Source of the DNA: Peronospora farinosa
Lineage: Eukaryota > Oomycota > Peronosporomycetes > Peronosporales > Peronosporaceae
DNA: 64,000 nucleotides
Assembly (NCBI GenBank): GCA_947646735.1
Contig: CANTFK010000340.1
Location: 124,001-188,000, forward strand
Reading direction: 5' to 3'
Shown here: piece after piece, positions 10,946-20,693 of the stretch
Layout: the number at the start of each line of letters is the position of its first letter
How positions within the stretch are numbered: the first letter of the stretch is position 1
The notes under the pieces: model-generated
Seen by the model: only the letters and a program-made list of their open reading frames with translations
Databases searched by the model: none
What the model was told of the DNA's origin: nothing
Program-made: the position numbers and the translations under genes

Positions 10946-12061
10946 TTAGTTGGTCTTGCGGCCATTTACATCGGCAATAAACTTGGCGTAGAGTAGACTG
11001 TCCCGACCTGCGTCCATGTTAGCCATTGTCAACACAGCGCCCAGCAGCACAGCACCCAGCAGCACCGACGTCCACAAGATGATCTGGTACTCGGCAATAT
11101 CTTGCATCGAAACTACTCCAGGAGCCGAGGAGTTGGTCGCGCTAGTAGTGTTATCGTCATTTTCCCACTCACCACCACTCGCGTTTGTTAGGTCCGCGTC
11201 TTCGTCCTCTTCTTCATCTTCATCTTTACCATCACTCGCCTCTTTAGTCAGACCCGACGCCAACTTTCGACGCGAAAGCGCAGCAACCTGCTGCACTGCT
11301 GTTGGTAACTCGCCCATCATAACTTGGGCAGCTACAACCTGTTCTCTCTCCATCAATTGAGCCAAAAAGTCCGTCACAATTCGTGTCACAACTTGTTGTG
11401 CTGGCTGCTGTTTGTCTCCATGAAGCCTCGAGATTCCGACAATGTACAACCTCTTTTCATCTCCATGCTGCTTCATATCAGCAGTAAGTTGCATCACTTG
11501 TGCTAATTGTTTAGCAAAGGCAATGTCTTGGTCGTCACTGGCGCTCAAGAAACTGTTGGTTTCAAGCACTTGGTGCACCAATTTCTCACTTTCTAGAGGC
11601 GTAAAAGCCTCCAAACTCGAGCAGAGAGCTGCATTACCAGCACAGTGAGCTGCTGAAGGATATTTGACTCGAAATTTCTGTGCTACAGCCATTGGAACAT
11701 TCAATTTACAGGCTTGGGCCAGATACAGCTCGTGAAACGCGTTAACGTCGCTTAGAGCGGCATTTACAGCCTCTAAACTGGATATCGACGCGTCTTCCAG
11801 TATCACCAAAGAATAGGCTTCACTATGTGTGAAAATATCAGCCTGGAGCGGGCTCTGGACGGCAGAATGTGAAGAAAATCGTCCTGTAGGGAGACCGAGC
11901 GAGTTCAGCGCTAAATTGGCCAATCCGGAGGACGAAAAAGCCGCAGAAGTACGAGTATCATGCCATAATGGAGCAGAAGACTTGCCTAGTACTAACACAT
12001 GGTTGGCGGAGACGATGGAGGCTGCAAGAGCCGCGACAGAGAGCTGGAAGAGCACGTGCAT
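10946..12061 (-). CDS. ATP6AP2/renin-receptor-like V-ATPase accessory protein
   Basis: A single exon encodes 371 aa. The first in-frame ATG is at 12061 and gives a typical secretory signal, MHVLFQLSVAALAASIVSA, so I use it. A luminal domain of about 290 residues follows. Next comes an acidic Asp/Glu stretch (DEDEEEDEDAD), N-glycosylation sequons (NTT, NSS) and one transmembrane helix near the C-terminus. The region YQIILWTSVL...NMDAGRDSLLY matches the C-terminal helix and NMDPGYDSIIY block of the renin receptor ATP6AP2. The family takes part in V-ATPase assembly in the secretory pathway. The luminal part is not recognisable by eye, so the name rests on the C-terminal block. Confidence 0.7.
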   Translation of the reverse strand: MHVLFQLSVAALAASIVSANHVLVLGKSSAPLWHDTRTSAAFSSSGLANLALNSLGLPTGRFSSHSAVQSPLQADIFTHSEAYSLVILEDASISSLEAVNAALSDVNAFHELYLAQACKLNVPMAVAQKFRVKYPSAAHCAGNAALCSSLEAFTPLESEKLVHQVLETNSFLSASDDQDIAFAKQLAQVMQLTADMKQHGDEKRLYIVGISRLHGDKQQPAQQVVTRIVTDFLAQLMEREQVVAAQVMMGELPTAVQQVAALSRRKLASGLTKEASDGKDEDEEEDEDADLTNASGGEWENDDNTTSATNSSAPGVVSMQDIAEYQIILWTSVLLGAVLLGAVLTMANMDAGRDSLLYAKFIADVNGRKTN

Positions 12062-12230
12062 GAGAGCTTTGGATCCGAAGAATGAGGGCAGAAGAAAGAC
12101 GATAGGATTGGTTGAAAAGGAGAGCGATGGTAGTGATAATTGAACCAATCGAAACGATGGAAGTGGGCCGAAACGGTCTTCAACTTAAGCGTTACTTTTA
12201 TGACAAATACCTTACGCCGTGATAAATGAC
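12062..12230. promoter_or_regulatory. divergent promoter region
   Basis: 169 bp lie between the start codons of the ATP6AP2-like gene (-) and the aminotransferase (+). No specific element was recognised. Confidence 0.35.
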
Positions 12231-13334
12231 ATGATGAAAATGCTGGAATTAATTCCTGGTCCGTCTCAAATGCTTCCCAATGTATTAAAAGCTCTAGGAA
12301 CACCTTGTGGGTCTTCAGACCTTGATCCTACATTTTGGGATGATTATCTCGCTTTAGAATGCAATTTACAAGAACTTTTGCATGCCAAAAATTGTAATGT
12401 AGCCATTCAATCAGGTGAAGCCATGTTGGCTTTATGGGGTGCCCTTAAGAGCACTATTAAGCCAAAGGACGTCGTTGTGTGTGGAGTCAATGGAATCTAT
12501 GGAGAAGGTTTTGCAAATATGGCCAAGGCACTTGGAGCCGATGTTCGAGTGGTCCAAAGTGATTGGCGGAAGACCATTGACATTGAAGCTTTATGTCTTG
12601 AAATTCGTCATTCGAATCCTAAATTGGTGACAGTCGTGCACTGTGAGACACCCAGTGGTGTTCTCAATAACTTAAATGGAGTGGGGGAGGCTGTAGCGAC
12701 CTATACGACCGATGGACTCTTTTTGGTAGACTTTGTATCAAGTGGAGGAGGTGCTCCACTCAATGTGGATGCGTGGAAGATCGACTTGGGGTTATTGGGC
12801 CCTCAAAAAGCTCTTTCAGGACCTCCAGCACTGGCATTTACAACCGTGAGTGAAAAGGCGTGGAAACGCATCAATGAGGTCCAATATCTAGGATACGATG
12901 CTTTGCAGCCGTTCTATCGAGCGGCACTTCAGCAGCCGCGTCTGCTGCCGTATACGCACAACTGGCAGGCAATTCGTGCTACTCTGGTTGCGTGTAACAA
13001 CGTTAAAGAAGAAGGTGGTATTGACGTCGTGTTGCATCGACACGCTGAAGTGAGCGCGTTCGCGCGTCGTCAAGTTCACGAAACTCTGCAGCTCACATTG
13101 TATGGTGATGAGAGTGCGGCTTCTCCGACTGTCACTGCAATTGAACTCCCTGAGGGTACGGACTGGGACGCACTACAGGAAGAACTTCGTGCACAGAAGC
13201 TGCTGGTTGGTGGTTCCTATGGGCCGCTGAAGGGCAGGGTGCTTCGCCTAGGTCACATGGGCACACAAGCGAATAAGGAGGTTGTGGCCAAGGCGATTCA
13301 AATTATTCGTGCTGCACTTGAGAAGCTGAAATAA
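12231..13334 (+). CDS. class V PLP aminotransferase (alanine-glyoxylate/serine-pyruvate type)
   Basis: A single exon encodes 367 aa. The start at 12231 is the first in-frame ATG (MMKMLELIPGPSQM); the opening PGPSQ matches the PGP near the N-terminus of this family. The PLP-binding aspartate lies in FLVDFVSSGGG, where the family usually has VD.VSS.GG. The Schiff-base lysine is in LLGPQKALSGPP. C-terminal LRLGHMG fits the substrate-carboxylate region (family RIGHMG). These enzymes transfer amino groups from Ala or Ser to glyoxylate or related 2-oxo acids, usually in mitochondria or peroxisomes. Neither a clear presequence nor a C-terminal SKL is present, so location and exact substrate are open. 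AATAAA overlaps the stop codon. Confidence 0.85.
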   Translation: MMKMLELIPGPSQMLPNVLKALGTPCGSSDLDPTFWDDYLALECNLQELLHAKNCNVAIQSGEAMLALWGALKSTIKPKDVVVCGVNGIYGEGFANMAKALGADVRVVQSDWRKTIDIEALCLEIRHSNPKLVTVVHCETPSGVLNNLNGVGEAVATYTTDGLFLVDFVSSGGGAPLNVDAWKIDLGLLGPQKALSGPPALAFTTVSEKAWKRINEVQYLGYDALQPFYRAALQQPRLLPYTHNWQAIRATLVACNNVKEEGGIDVVLHRHAEVSAFARRQVHETLQLTLYGDESAASPTVTAIELPEGTDWDALQEELRAQKLLVGGSYGPLKGRVLRLGHMGTQANKEVVAKAIQIIRAALEKLK

Positions 13335-13944
13335 AAACGCGAAGATGAATGGATGGATTGATTGAAGACCGCAATCACCTTGCTCTGCGACAAGAGGCAG
13401 TGAATATGGTCTGGTCTAAAAATCGTGGTGTAATTAAGAACACTGGTACAAAATTGTAAGCCGTGTTCATGGGCTGATGTCGAAGCTGCGTCAAGAATGC
13501 TTACCTTTAGCTTCTTCAACGCCTTCAACGCCTTTAAGGCTATACTTTGCTGAGAGACTTAACATCTTCGGGTTGGACTCATTGGTCACCGAAACGTATA
13601 TTTGCAGATTTGGCGAGACCGTGCAGTTTTTAGATTTGTTGCTGTTGCCAACAAGTAAGGAAATGCAAGTTGCTAGCCACTATTCGCTTAAGATCGCTAC
13701 GTTTCTTGACTGATAAGAATATATCTAAGTGTGTCAGGGAGGTAAACAAGGCCTGCCAAAGATGCTTTGCACGTGAAATTGAAATACTTGTCTTCGTGAG
13801 GATCCAAACGCCTCCTGCATCTTTACACTGCACAAGATATTAAATAGGACATGATCATGCATTTTACGCGTATGCATATTACGCTTATATCTTGATTGTA
13901 AACCAGCTAGTCTTCTTTGCCTTGTCCAAAACTTATAACCCCAA
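13335..13944. other. convergent intergenic region, no gene seen
   Basis: This is 610 bp between the aminotransferase and ABCC 3' ends. Short open frames occur, but they have no recognisable domain and no neighbours in phase. Confidence 0.35.
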
Positions 13945-16900
13945 TTACTCGTCCTCGTTTTTCCAGTGATCCACAAGTGCCTTGAACAGACCGTCCTGCT
14001 TTTTCTGAAGTGCCTTAGGAGTATCAAACTCGCCCACAGAGCCACGGTCCATAACAAGGATGCGGTCCGCATCAAGAATTGTGTTAATGCGGTGTGCAAC
14101 TGTGAGGCACGTGCAGTCGCGGAACTCCTCCCGGATGCTGCGTTGAATTTTGCGATCGGTTTCAGTATCAATCGAGGCTGTAGCCTCGTCCATGAGGATG
14201 ATGCGCGAGCGTTTGAGCAGAGCGCGAGCAATACATAGCAACTGACGCTCGCCCACGCTGAAGTTGGAGCCCTTTTCGTCCACAGGCCCATCCAGCGCAG
14301 TCACCACGTGCGCGAGATGAGCCCGGCGCAGAGACGTCCAGATCTGCTCATCCGTATACTGGTCAAATGGATCCACATTGCTGCGCACTGTCCCTGAAAA
14401 GAGCACTGGATCCTGGGGGATAATTGAGATTTTGCTGCGCAGCTCGTGCAATCCGATCGTGCCAACATCCACTCCATCGATGTCAATGGAGCCGCTGTCC
14501 AATTCCACTAGGCGCATAAGCGCCACGACGAGGCTGGACTTGCCAGCACCCGTGCGACCTACAATGCCGATCTTCTCCTGGGGAAGGATGGAGAGTGACA
14601 AGTTGCGCAAGACACGAGGCAGGCCTGGGCGGTAGCGCAAGTTCACATTGCGAAATTCAATAGCACCTGCAGATGGCCATTCCTGAGCAGGAGGAAGCTT
14701 GCCCACACTCGTGAGGTCGGCTTCCGTGTCTATATTTGTGTAATTCTTGATACGTTCCACAGAAACCATCTGCGTCTGCAACTGGCTCAGCATACGCACA
14801 GACCAGTTAAGCGACTGCGTTACACTGAATGCGTATGTGAGAGATACACCTGCAAGGCCGGCAAAAGCTGTCCCGCGCTCCGGGTCCGAGCTGTGGGACA
14901 GGACAGCAGCTAGCGCGGCGAAAGCCGCAATAAGTGTTCCAGCGAATTCGAGACGTAGCGCCAGCCAGCAGTTCACTGCAAAGTTTAGGAAGTAAGCACG
15001 CTGGTTGCGGTCAATCAACTCTTCATTCTTCGTGGAAAACTGTGTCTCAGCACGATACGCACGAATCGTTGGCAAGCCGTCGAGGGTCTCGGACAACGAG
15101 GCGAACACAGGGGAACGACTGATTGAGTCCAAACGCTGTAGTTCACGCGAGGTTTTGATAAAATATCGCTGCGAGATGTAATAGCCCACCAGAATCGGGA
15201 GTAGAATGATCACGAAAATTGGCGTCACGTAAGAAATAGTGGCCAATGTCACCAATACGCTGATGAATGTATAGAGAAGCATACTCCACGTGGCAGGAAT
15301 GCTCTCATCAACAGTATACACATCCTTAGACAGACGATTAACGATACGACCTGTTGGTGTCGTGTCAAAGAAGGAAGTTGGAGCACGTAAAATGCGAGCC
15401 AGTAGGTTCTGAAACAGTGACCGACTTGCACGCAAACCACCCTTGTATGTCATAATAGCTCGTACGTACAGTGCCACAGCGAACAATCCGTTTAGGCCCA
15501 TGTACACATACACGTAAAACATCTGCGATCGTTGGGGCGCAAGCTGGTCGCCATTATCCTCGGACTGGGAGTGCTCCGACCAGAATGAAAGCCACCACGT
15601 TGACAGCAACTGCACGAACTGAGTGGCGATGAACACGACAAGCACTAGTAGACCCGCCGAAATTCCACCAAACGCCATGATCCATGTCCTGTACACCTGC
15701 CAGGCAACATCGCCTACAGACCGATCTTCGTCGGCAATCAGTTGAGTCTCAACTCCTGTTTCGCTTATCGAGCGTTCGCTTCGCACAGACGAACGGCTGA
15801 GTCTCCGGCCTAGACGTTCTGGTGTCGGGTTATCTTCTTCATCCTCCTCCAACTCATCAAGCACAACGATATTCTCGACCTCCTCAGTCGTGTTGGGTTC
15901 TTGCTGATCTTGTTCTTTGTATTTGGTCACAAGTTCAATCAACAGTCCACCGTCCTTTGCCATAAGGTGTTTGTAAGTGCCTTCTTCCGCGACCAAGCCG
16001 TTTTCCAAAACTATAATCTTGTCACATTCGCTTAGGAATGCCAGACCATGCGTGACTAGTATCACCACTTTATTCTTTAAGCAATTCTTGATGCATTCCT
16101 TGAAAATATCATGCCCAACGTGGCTGTCCACAGCCGACAGAATATCATCCAACAGGTAAATATCGGCATCCTGGTATACAGCGCGGGCGAGGGCTACTCG
16201 AGTGCGCTGCCCGCCACTGAGATTGATACCCTTTTCGCCAATCTCCGTAAGATCTCCGCCAGGTAGCGTGGCCAGATCCTTCTGCATAGAGCTGGCCCGT
16301 AGTGCCTTGCCATACTTCGCCTCATCAAACGGGAGACCGAAACAAATGTTCTCACGAACTGTTGCGTTCTGAATAAATGGCTGTTGTGAGACGTAAGCTA
16401 CAGATCCCCGAAGGCTCACCTTGCCGCGACTGCATCGAGCATCGCCCAAGATTCCACTAAGAAGTGTAGACTTACCGGCACCAACGTGACCAACTACAGC
16501 AATCAGATCACCAAGATGAGCCTCCAGTGACACACCACGCAAAACAGGCACACTGCCCCCACCTCCCTGTGCTTCCCTTTCCCCTAGCGAGTCCTCCCGC
16601 AGTAAACTGTCCTCTTCTAGCATATCTGGTGCCGTGTCCCACATAAAATCAGCATCGCTCACTCGAACGCCGGCGCTATCTAAATCTCCAGGCTCAACTT
16701 TCTCGCGTTCCTCTTCCTGGAAGTACGAGCTCAAGCGATCGACACTTACACTGGCCTCAACAATCGAGTTGAGAACCTGTGGTAGCATAAACAACGGGAA
16801 ACGGAGGATATTAAAAAGTGCCAGCGATGTGAGAGCGGTGCCCACATCTAGTGTGTTGCCAAGTTTGACGTAAGTGTAGAAGGATGCCACCGTTACCAGC

Positions 16901-17952
16901 GCAGGAATCGCCGAAAAGAGCGTCATGGATGCACTACGTGCATAGATGTAAGTGCGCAGCTTGCTAAGCTCCTCACTACGATATTCAAGCACGCGTTTGG
17001 TAAACGAGTGTTCCCACGCCTGCAGCTTGATCACTTTTATCCCAGCCAGTACTTCATTGCAAATCTTAATACGTTCATCCTTGACCTTCATCAACTTGAT
17101 CTGCAGCCCTTGCATGAGTTTAGAGATCCCCGCTGTAATTGGCAGCATCAAGATAATCACTGCGACACCTGCAAACGTAGCGACACCAATCTGTTTCCAC
17201 AGCAAATAGCAGGCCACGACAATCTGGAAAATGGAAAACCACACACTATTGATGAGCGTTGAGAGTTCCTGCAGTCTCTGAGCGTCGATCGACATGAGAT
17301 TAGTGATCTCTCCGGTTGTCTTCTTCTGTCTCGCCGCAGCAGACAGGACCAAACTCTTATTGTACACTGCAGTACACACGGCCGATCTGACTCTCATTCC
17401 TGCTTCGAAGCAATTGAAGAAATAGTTTCGCAACAAGAACGACTGCAACACGCCAGATACAAACACAATAGCTGCATACACCAGTCCTTCATTCAACTGA
17501 GCTTCTGGATTCTGCAAGTATGCAATGATCTCCTTGATCAGCATTGGGCCCACAAACTGTAGCGAGTCATGGACCAATTTTAACAGTCCTGCTTTTGCAA
17601 GTTGTCCTCCAAAACAGGACGCCAAAGCCCAAGCGAGACTCGGTTTACCATTAGGTTTATTACACTGCTTCTTCCAAGCTTTTTCAAACTTTGTTGACAC
17701 CTCACGCGCTCGATTAACAGGGTCTAAAAGGTACAGATCATCGTGTTGCAATGGGCGTTGATTACCTAGCTCCATGAGTGGCGTTACCCATGAGAAGAGG
17801 GCGGAAGAGATACAGGTCGCATTCTGAGACGGGTATCGGTCGCCTAATCCAGATGAAGTAGTACGAAGAGCCGCGTGGATCTCCGTAAGCAGAGGTTGTT
17901 TTTCTCCCTCTGCCGACGCCTGGTTTTTAGTCACAAGCAGTTTCCCAGTCAT
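13945..17952 (-). CDS. ABCC-family (MRP-type) ABC transporter
   Basis: A single exon encodes 1335 aa in the order TMD1-NBD1-TMD2-NBD2, without the extra N-terminal TMD0 of long MRPs. NBD1 has Walker A GHVGAGKST (about residue 487), signature LSGGQRTR (about 577) and Walker B IYLLDDILSAVD (about 600). NBD2 has Walker A GRTGAGKSS (about 1130), the signature FSVGERQLLC (about 1233, with S-V-G-E typical of ABCC) and Walker B RIILMDEATASID (about 1253). NBD1 has Asp where NBD2 has the catalytic Glu. Such asymmetry is normal for ABCC proteins and implies one degenerate ATP site. A charged linker rich in Glu and Ser follows NBD1. The likely role is export of conjugated or xenobiotic compounds across the plasma or vacuolar membrane. 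Confidence 0.95.
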   Translation of the reverse strand: MTGKLLVTKNQASAEGEKQPLLTEIHAALRTTSSGLGDRYPSQNATCISSALFSWVTPLMELGNQRPLQHDDLYLLDPVNRAREVSTKFEKAWKKQCNKPNGKPSLAWALASCFGGQLAKAGLLKLVHDSLQFVGPMLIKEIIAYLQNPEAQLNEGLVYAAIVFVSGVLQSFLLRNYFFNCFEAGMRVRSAVCTAVYNKSLVLSAAARQKKTTGEITNLMSIDAQRLQELSTLINSVWFSIFQIVVACYLLWKQIGVATFAGVAVIILMLPITAGISKLMQGLQIKLMKVKDERIKICNEVLAGIKVIKLQAWEHSFTKRVLEYRSEELSKLRTYIYARSASMTLFSAIPALVTVASFYTYVKLGNTLDVGTALTSLALFNILRFPLFMLPQVLNSIVEASVSVDRLSSYFQEEEREKVEPGDLDSAGVRVSDADFMWDTAPDMLEEDSLLREDSLGEREAQGGGGSVPVLRGVSLEAHLGDLIAVVGHVGAGKSTLLSGILGDARCSRGKVSLRGSVAYVSQQPFIQNATVRENICFGLPFDEAKYGKALRASSMQKDLATLPGGDLTEIGEKGINLSGGQRTRVALARAVYQDADIYLLDDILSAVDSHVGHDIFKECIKNCLKNKVVILVTHGLAFLSECDKIIVLENGLVAEEGTYKHLMAKDGGLLIELVTKYKEQDQQEPNTTEEVENIVVLDELEEDEEDNPTPERLGRRLSRSSVRSERSISETGVETQLIADEDRSVGDVAWQVYRTWIMAFGGISAGLLVLVVFIATQFVQLLSTWWLSFWSEHSQSEDNGDQLAPQRSQMFYVYVYMGLNGLFAVALYVRAIMTYKGGLRASRSLFQNLLARILRAPTSFFDTTPTGRIVNRLSKDVYTVDESIPATWSMLLYTFISVLVTLATISYVTPIFVIILLPILVGYYISQRYFIKTSRELQRLDSISRSPVFASLSETLDGLPTIRAYRAETQFSTKNEELIDRNQRAYFLNFAVNCWLALRLEFAGTLIAAFAALAAVLSHSSDPERGTAFAGLAGVSLTYAFSVTQSLNWSVRMLSQLQTQMVSVERIKNYTNIDTEADLTSVGKLPPAQEWPSAGAIEFRNVNLRYRPGLPRVLRNLSLSILPQEKIGIVGRTGAGKSSLVVALMRLVELDSGSIDIDGVDVGTIGLHELRSKISIIPQDPVLFSGTVRSNVDPFDQYTDEQIWTSLRRAHLAHVVTALDGPVDEKGSNFSVGERQLLCIARALLKRSRIILMDEATASIDTETDRKIQRSIREEFRDCTCLTVAHRINTILDADRILVMDRGSVGEFDTPKALQKKQDGLFKALVDHWKNEDE

Positions 17953-18083
17953 GGTCACTGACAGTGCGGGGTTGAAGGTAAAAGCGAGAATGCGGATAAT
18001 TAGTGCAACGTTGGTGGGTGGTGGGTGGATACATCATCAGGAGTGATGGTCAGTTACTCTGCAGTGAATAACGGGAGGAGGTT

Positions 18084-18133
18084 ACGCGTAACCCAATTAT
18101 AGCCTGGGACGCGTAACCCAATTATAGTCTGGG
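18084..18133. repeat. tandem 25-bp repeat ending at the TAF7 start codon
   Basis: Two adjacent copies (18084-18108 and 18109-18133) differ by one base (agCctggg versus agTctggg). Each begins with ACGCGT and carries ACCCAATTATA. The second copy ends directly before the TAF7 ATG, inside the 181-bp region shared with the divergent ABCC gene. It lies in the promoter or 5'UTR; the function is unknown. Confidence 0.85.
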
Positions 18134-19648
18134 ATGGAGCAGTATTTGCTGCAGCTACCGAAGCGTCTGGCGCAGGAAGTTCGTACCGGTATCTCAAGCG
18201 GCGAATCTGCAAATGTAGACATGGTATCAGGAGGTATGTGGTACTGCTGCAGAGGCATTAGAAGGAAAGATATGAGAGTGTAACGATGATGAGGGTACAA
18301 TGCGGTCTGACGCGTTTTTTACGGCGTTGTGTACACGTTACTTACAGCGGATAACAAACACTTTACGCTGCATGTGAACGGCAAGAAGTATCCGGCCAAG
18401 ATTGGTGTGTTAATGAGTAGATAAAGGGCATAAGTGATAGGGGCGTTGACTGGATACACTGATGTTTGCTGATGTTAAACTGCAGCACAATTACCGTGTA
18501 TTTTAGAGACGCACAAGACGTACGATGATAACTTTTTCTACAAAAGTGGGGAGATTGGACAGGTGTGGAGCTTTTGCATGGACTATTGTTGAGGTACTGA
18601 CATTTTGATTATGGTGGTGTGACTGTGTAGATATTCGTGGTGACGGATAAAGAGGACGAGAAAAAGCTACTAGAGACGCACGAGGAAGTGCCAAGTGGAA
18701 TCACACCACCAAATACCAACGTTGTGAAGCGAAAATATGAAAAGACCAAGAAAACCACGCCATTTCCGGTACTCTATAGCTGCATTTTTGCTTTGAATGA
18801 AACATACACATCATGATGCTTTTTTCGTTAATGTTCGATTGACAGAAACCTGATGTCGCTCGGGTGGAAGAAGATTTGGTAAAGATCATTGCAGGTGGGC
18901 CAATTGAAGATGTACATGAGGAACTAGTGGACTTCTACGACTGGATGGTAGACGACGAACATCCACATGGGATTACAGTAACAGACGAGATGGAGCTTAT
19001 TCGTGAACACCCAGAGTATCTCACCTTGTCGGAAGAACCGACGAAGAAGCAGCAAAAGATGACGCCACCGAGCGCAGGGTATAGCACAGTGCCAGGAACA
19101 GCCACTGCGTCGATTATAAACACACCACTCGCCACGGACGTTGGTTCGGAGGCTGAGTCACAGACTGACGGGAAGGCTTCTGCGCAGCGCTCTCCAGCTT
19201 TTGCGCCGACGCCAAGTCCTGGGCTCTCACCCATGCAGCTGCATTCATCCACTAGTCGCGACCAAGACGAAGATAAGGAGGTGGACATGCTGGAAGATGA
19301 CATCCTGGATGGTATGGATACGAAACCGGCCTCACCGCCTCGGCAGAAGGCATACTTGACGGACTCGGACTACCTCAAATTGTTGGCCATCCGCGAGCGA
19401 TTACAGAAGTCGCTGCGCGATGCCGACCGCGATATGAGCGAGCTCAGTGCCAAAGTCGCTGCCAATTCGAACATCATTGTTAAGGTGGGTTCCTTTATAT
19501 GTGTACTATTGCCCATGTGACTGACACATATGTGTTTCTTCAGAATCGCTTCAAGCAAATGCTTGAGGCAGCGCACAAGCAGCGAACTGAAATCGCGACG
19601 GAGCTGGACAACGTTACAGCCGAGATTTCTACGTTTGAGTCGAGCTGA
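18134..19648 (+). CDS. TAF7: TFIID subunit TAF7
   Basis: Six exons (18134-18233, 18348-18404, 18486-18562, 18631-18768, 18846-19484, 19544-19648) join in phase to 371 aa. The N-terminal half is the TAFII55 domain: YLLQLPKRLAQEVRTGI, HFTLHVNGKKYPAKI, LPCILETHKTYDDNFFYKSGEIGQIFVV. It aligns by eye with human TAF7 (QFILRLP; DLPCVMESLKTIDKKTFYKT). An acidic, Ser/Pro-rich middle follows, then a coiled-coil C-terminus (LLAIRERLQKSLRDADRDMSEL). TAF7 binds TAF1 and restrains its acetyltransferase activity in the pre-initiation complex. The gene is divergent from ABCC and 1 kb from a TBP-family gene. Confidence 0.88.
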
Positions 19649-20073
19649 AAGTTGTTTTGCTCTAACTCCCATTTTTATGTTAGCCTTCAACGGCCTGGTG
19701 TGTCAACCATGACGTTGTCTTGGTGATTAAATGCATCAAGTATAGGAAGGTTCCTGCCTTTACAACCTTTTAAGATGTCGTTGCTCCGAAAGATTTTTTC
19801 TTATGATTTTCTGATGTAACACTACACTTGTGGTATTTCAATTGTTGGGCTTATCGTCTCCTTCGTCTTCATCTTTTCTCCCTCAGTGTAAGAATGCAAG
19901 TCCTGTTGATCCCTCATGCACCACGTATGAGAAACTCAAACTCTTCCTTTGAATGATTGTCTCCGCGGCCGAGTAGATGCCACGGGTTGGTCGAAGCAGT
20001 AAAAGAGATGAGAAGGGTTCGTACTAGCGAGTCTGGATAGGACGACCGATAGAGCAACACTCCACCAGTTTTC
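19649..20073. other. convergent intergenic region, no gene seen
   Basis: 425 bp lie between the TAF7 stop and the stop of the 102-aa gene on the other strand. No motif was recognised. Confidence 0.35.
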
Positions 20074-20463
20074 TTATTGCTGATGCTTCCACTTGAGCAG
20101 AGCCTCAATTTGTTCCTCGCTCAAATTGAGACCAGCAATCTTCTTGAGTCCCTTCTTGTCGTGGTCCACATGGTCTTTGAAACCTGTTTTATCCACGACA
20201 TCCGTCTGACCCTTCATCTTTTGCAGCAGCTTACGCAGTGACTTTTCATCCTCTTTGCTATTATTTTATACCAATACAAAAGTTAAAATGTCACACTCAG
20301 ATCTTTTTTTTACTATCTTGCTTATTGTATGGGCGTACTTGAAGTAAACGGCTTCAGCAGCTTGTTCCTTGTCGCGGATGTTACTAAAACCCATGATTTG
20401 CCCCATAGGCAAAACAAAGACGCGCTTCGGGGCAGCAGCAGTGGCACGACGAATAACAAGCAT
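20074..20463 (-). CDS. conserved-looking 102-aa protein, probably mitochondrial
   Basis: Two exons (20463-20339 and 20257-20074) join through an 81-bp GT-AG intron in phase. The N-terminus MLVIRRATAAAPKRVF is a plausible mitochondrial presequence. The remainder is charged and helical, with EAVYFNKEDEKSLRKLL across the splice junction and a C-terminal DKKGLKKIAGLNLSEEQIEALLKW. The layout faintly recalls the ATPase inhibitor IF1 family, but the inhibitory core is not recognisable, so no function is assigned. The first exon alone would read into the intron and stop. Confidence 0.6.
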
Positions 20464-20693
20464 GAGTCTTCACTTTTAGTTGCTCGTCTCGTTTTGAACT
20501 GGCAGATATGATCCCTTCTTTTAGGACGGTGACTTTTTACGTAAAAATGTAAATTGAAGTTAAGATGTGTCGCATAAAAGTCCGAATTTTGCACCTAAAG
20601 TTGCGGATGTCAACAAACGCGTTTTTTCTATGTAATCGTCGTATTCCAGCATCCAACCAATCAGTGAAGCGTAAAATATTTTTAAATTACCAA

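Noticed and set aside
12062..12148. N-terminal extension of the ATP6AP2-like protein
   Set aside because: The open frame upstream of 12061 has no ATG. The internal ATG gives a proper signal peptide.
12219..12230. Earlier start for the aminotransferase
   Set aside because: It would need GTG. The first ATG at 12231 is four codons on and fits the family N-terminus.
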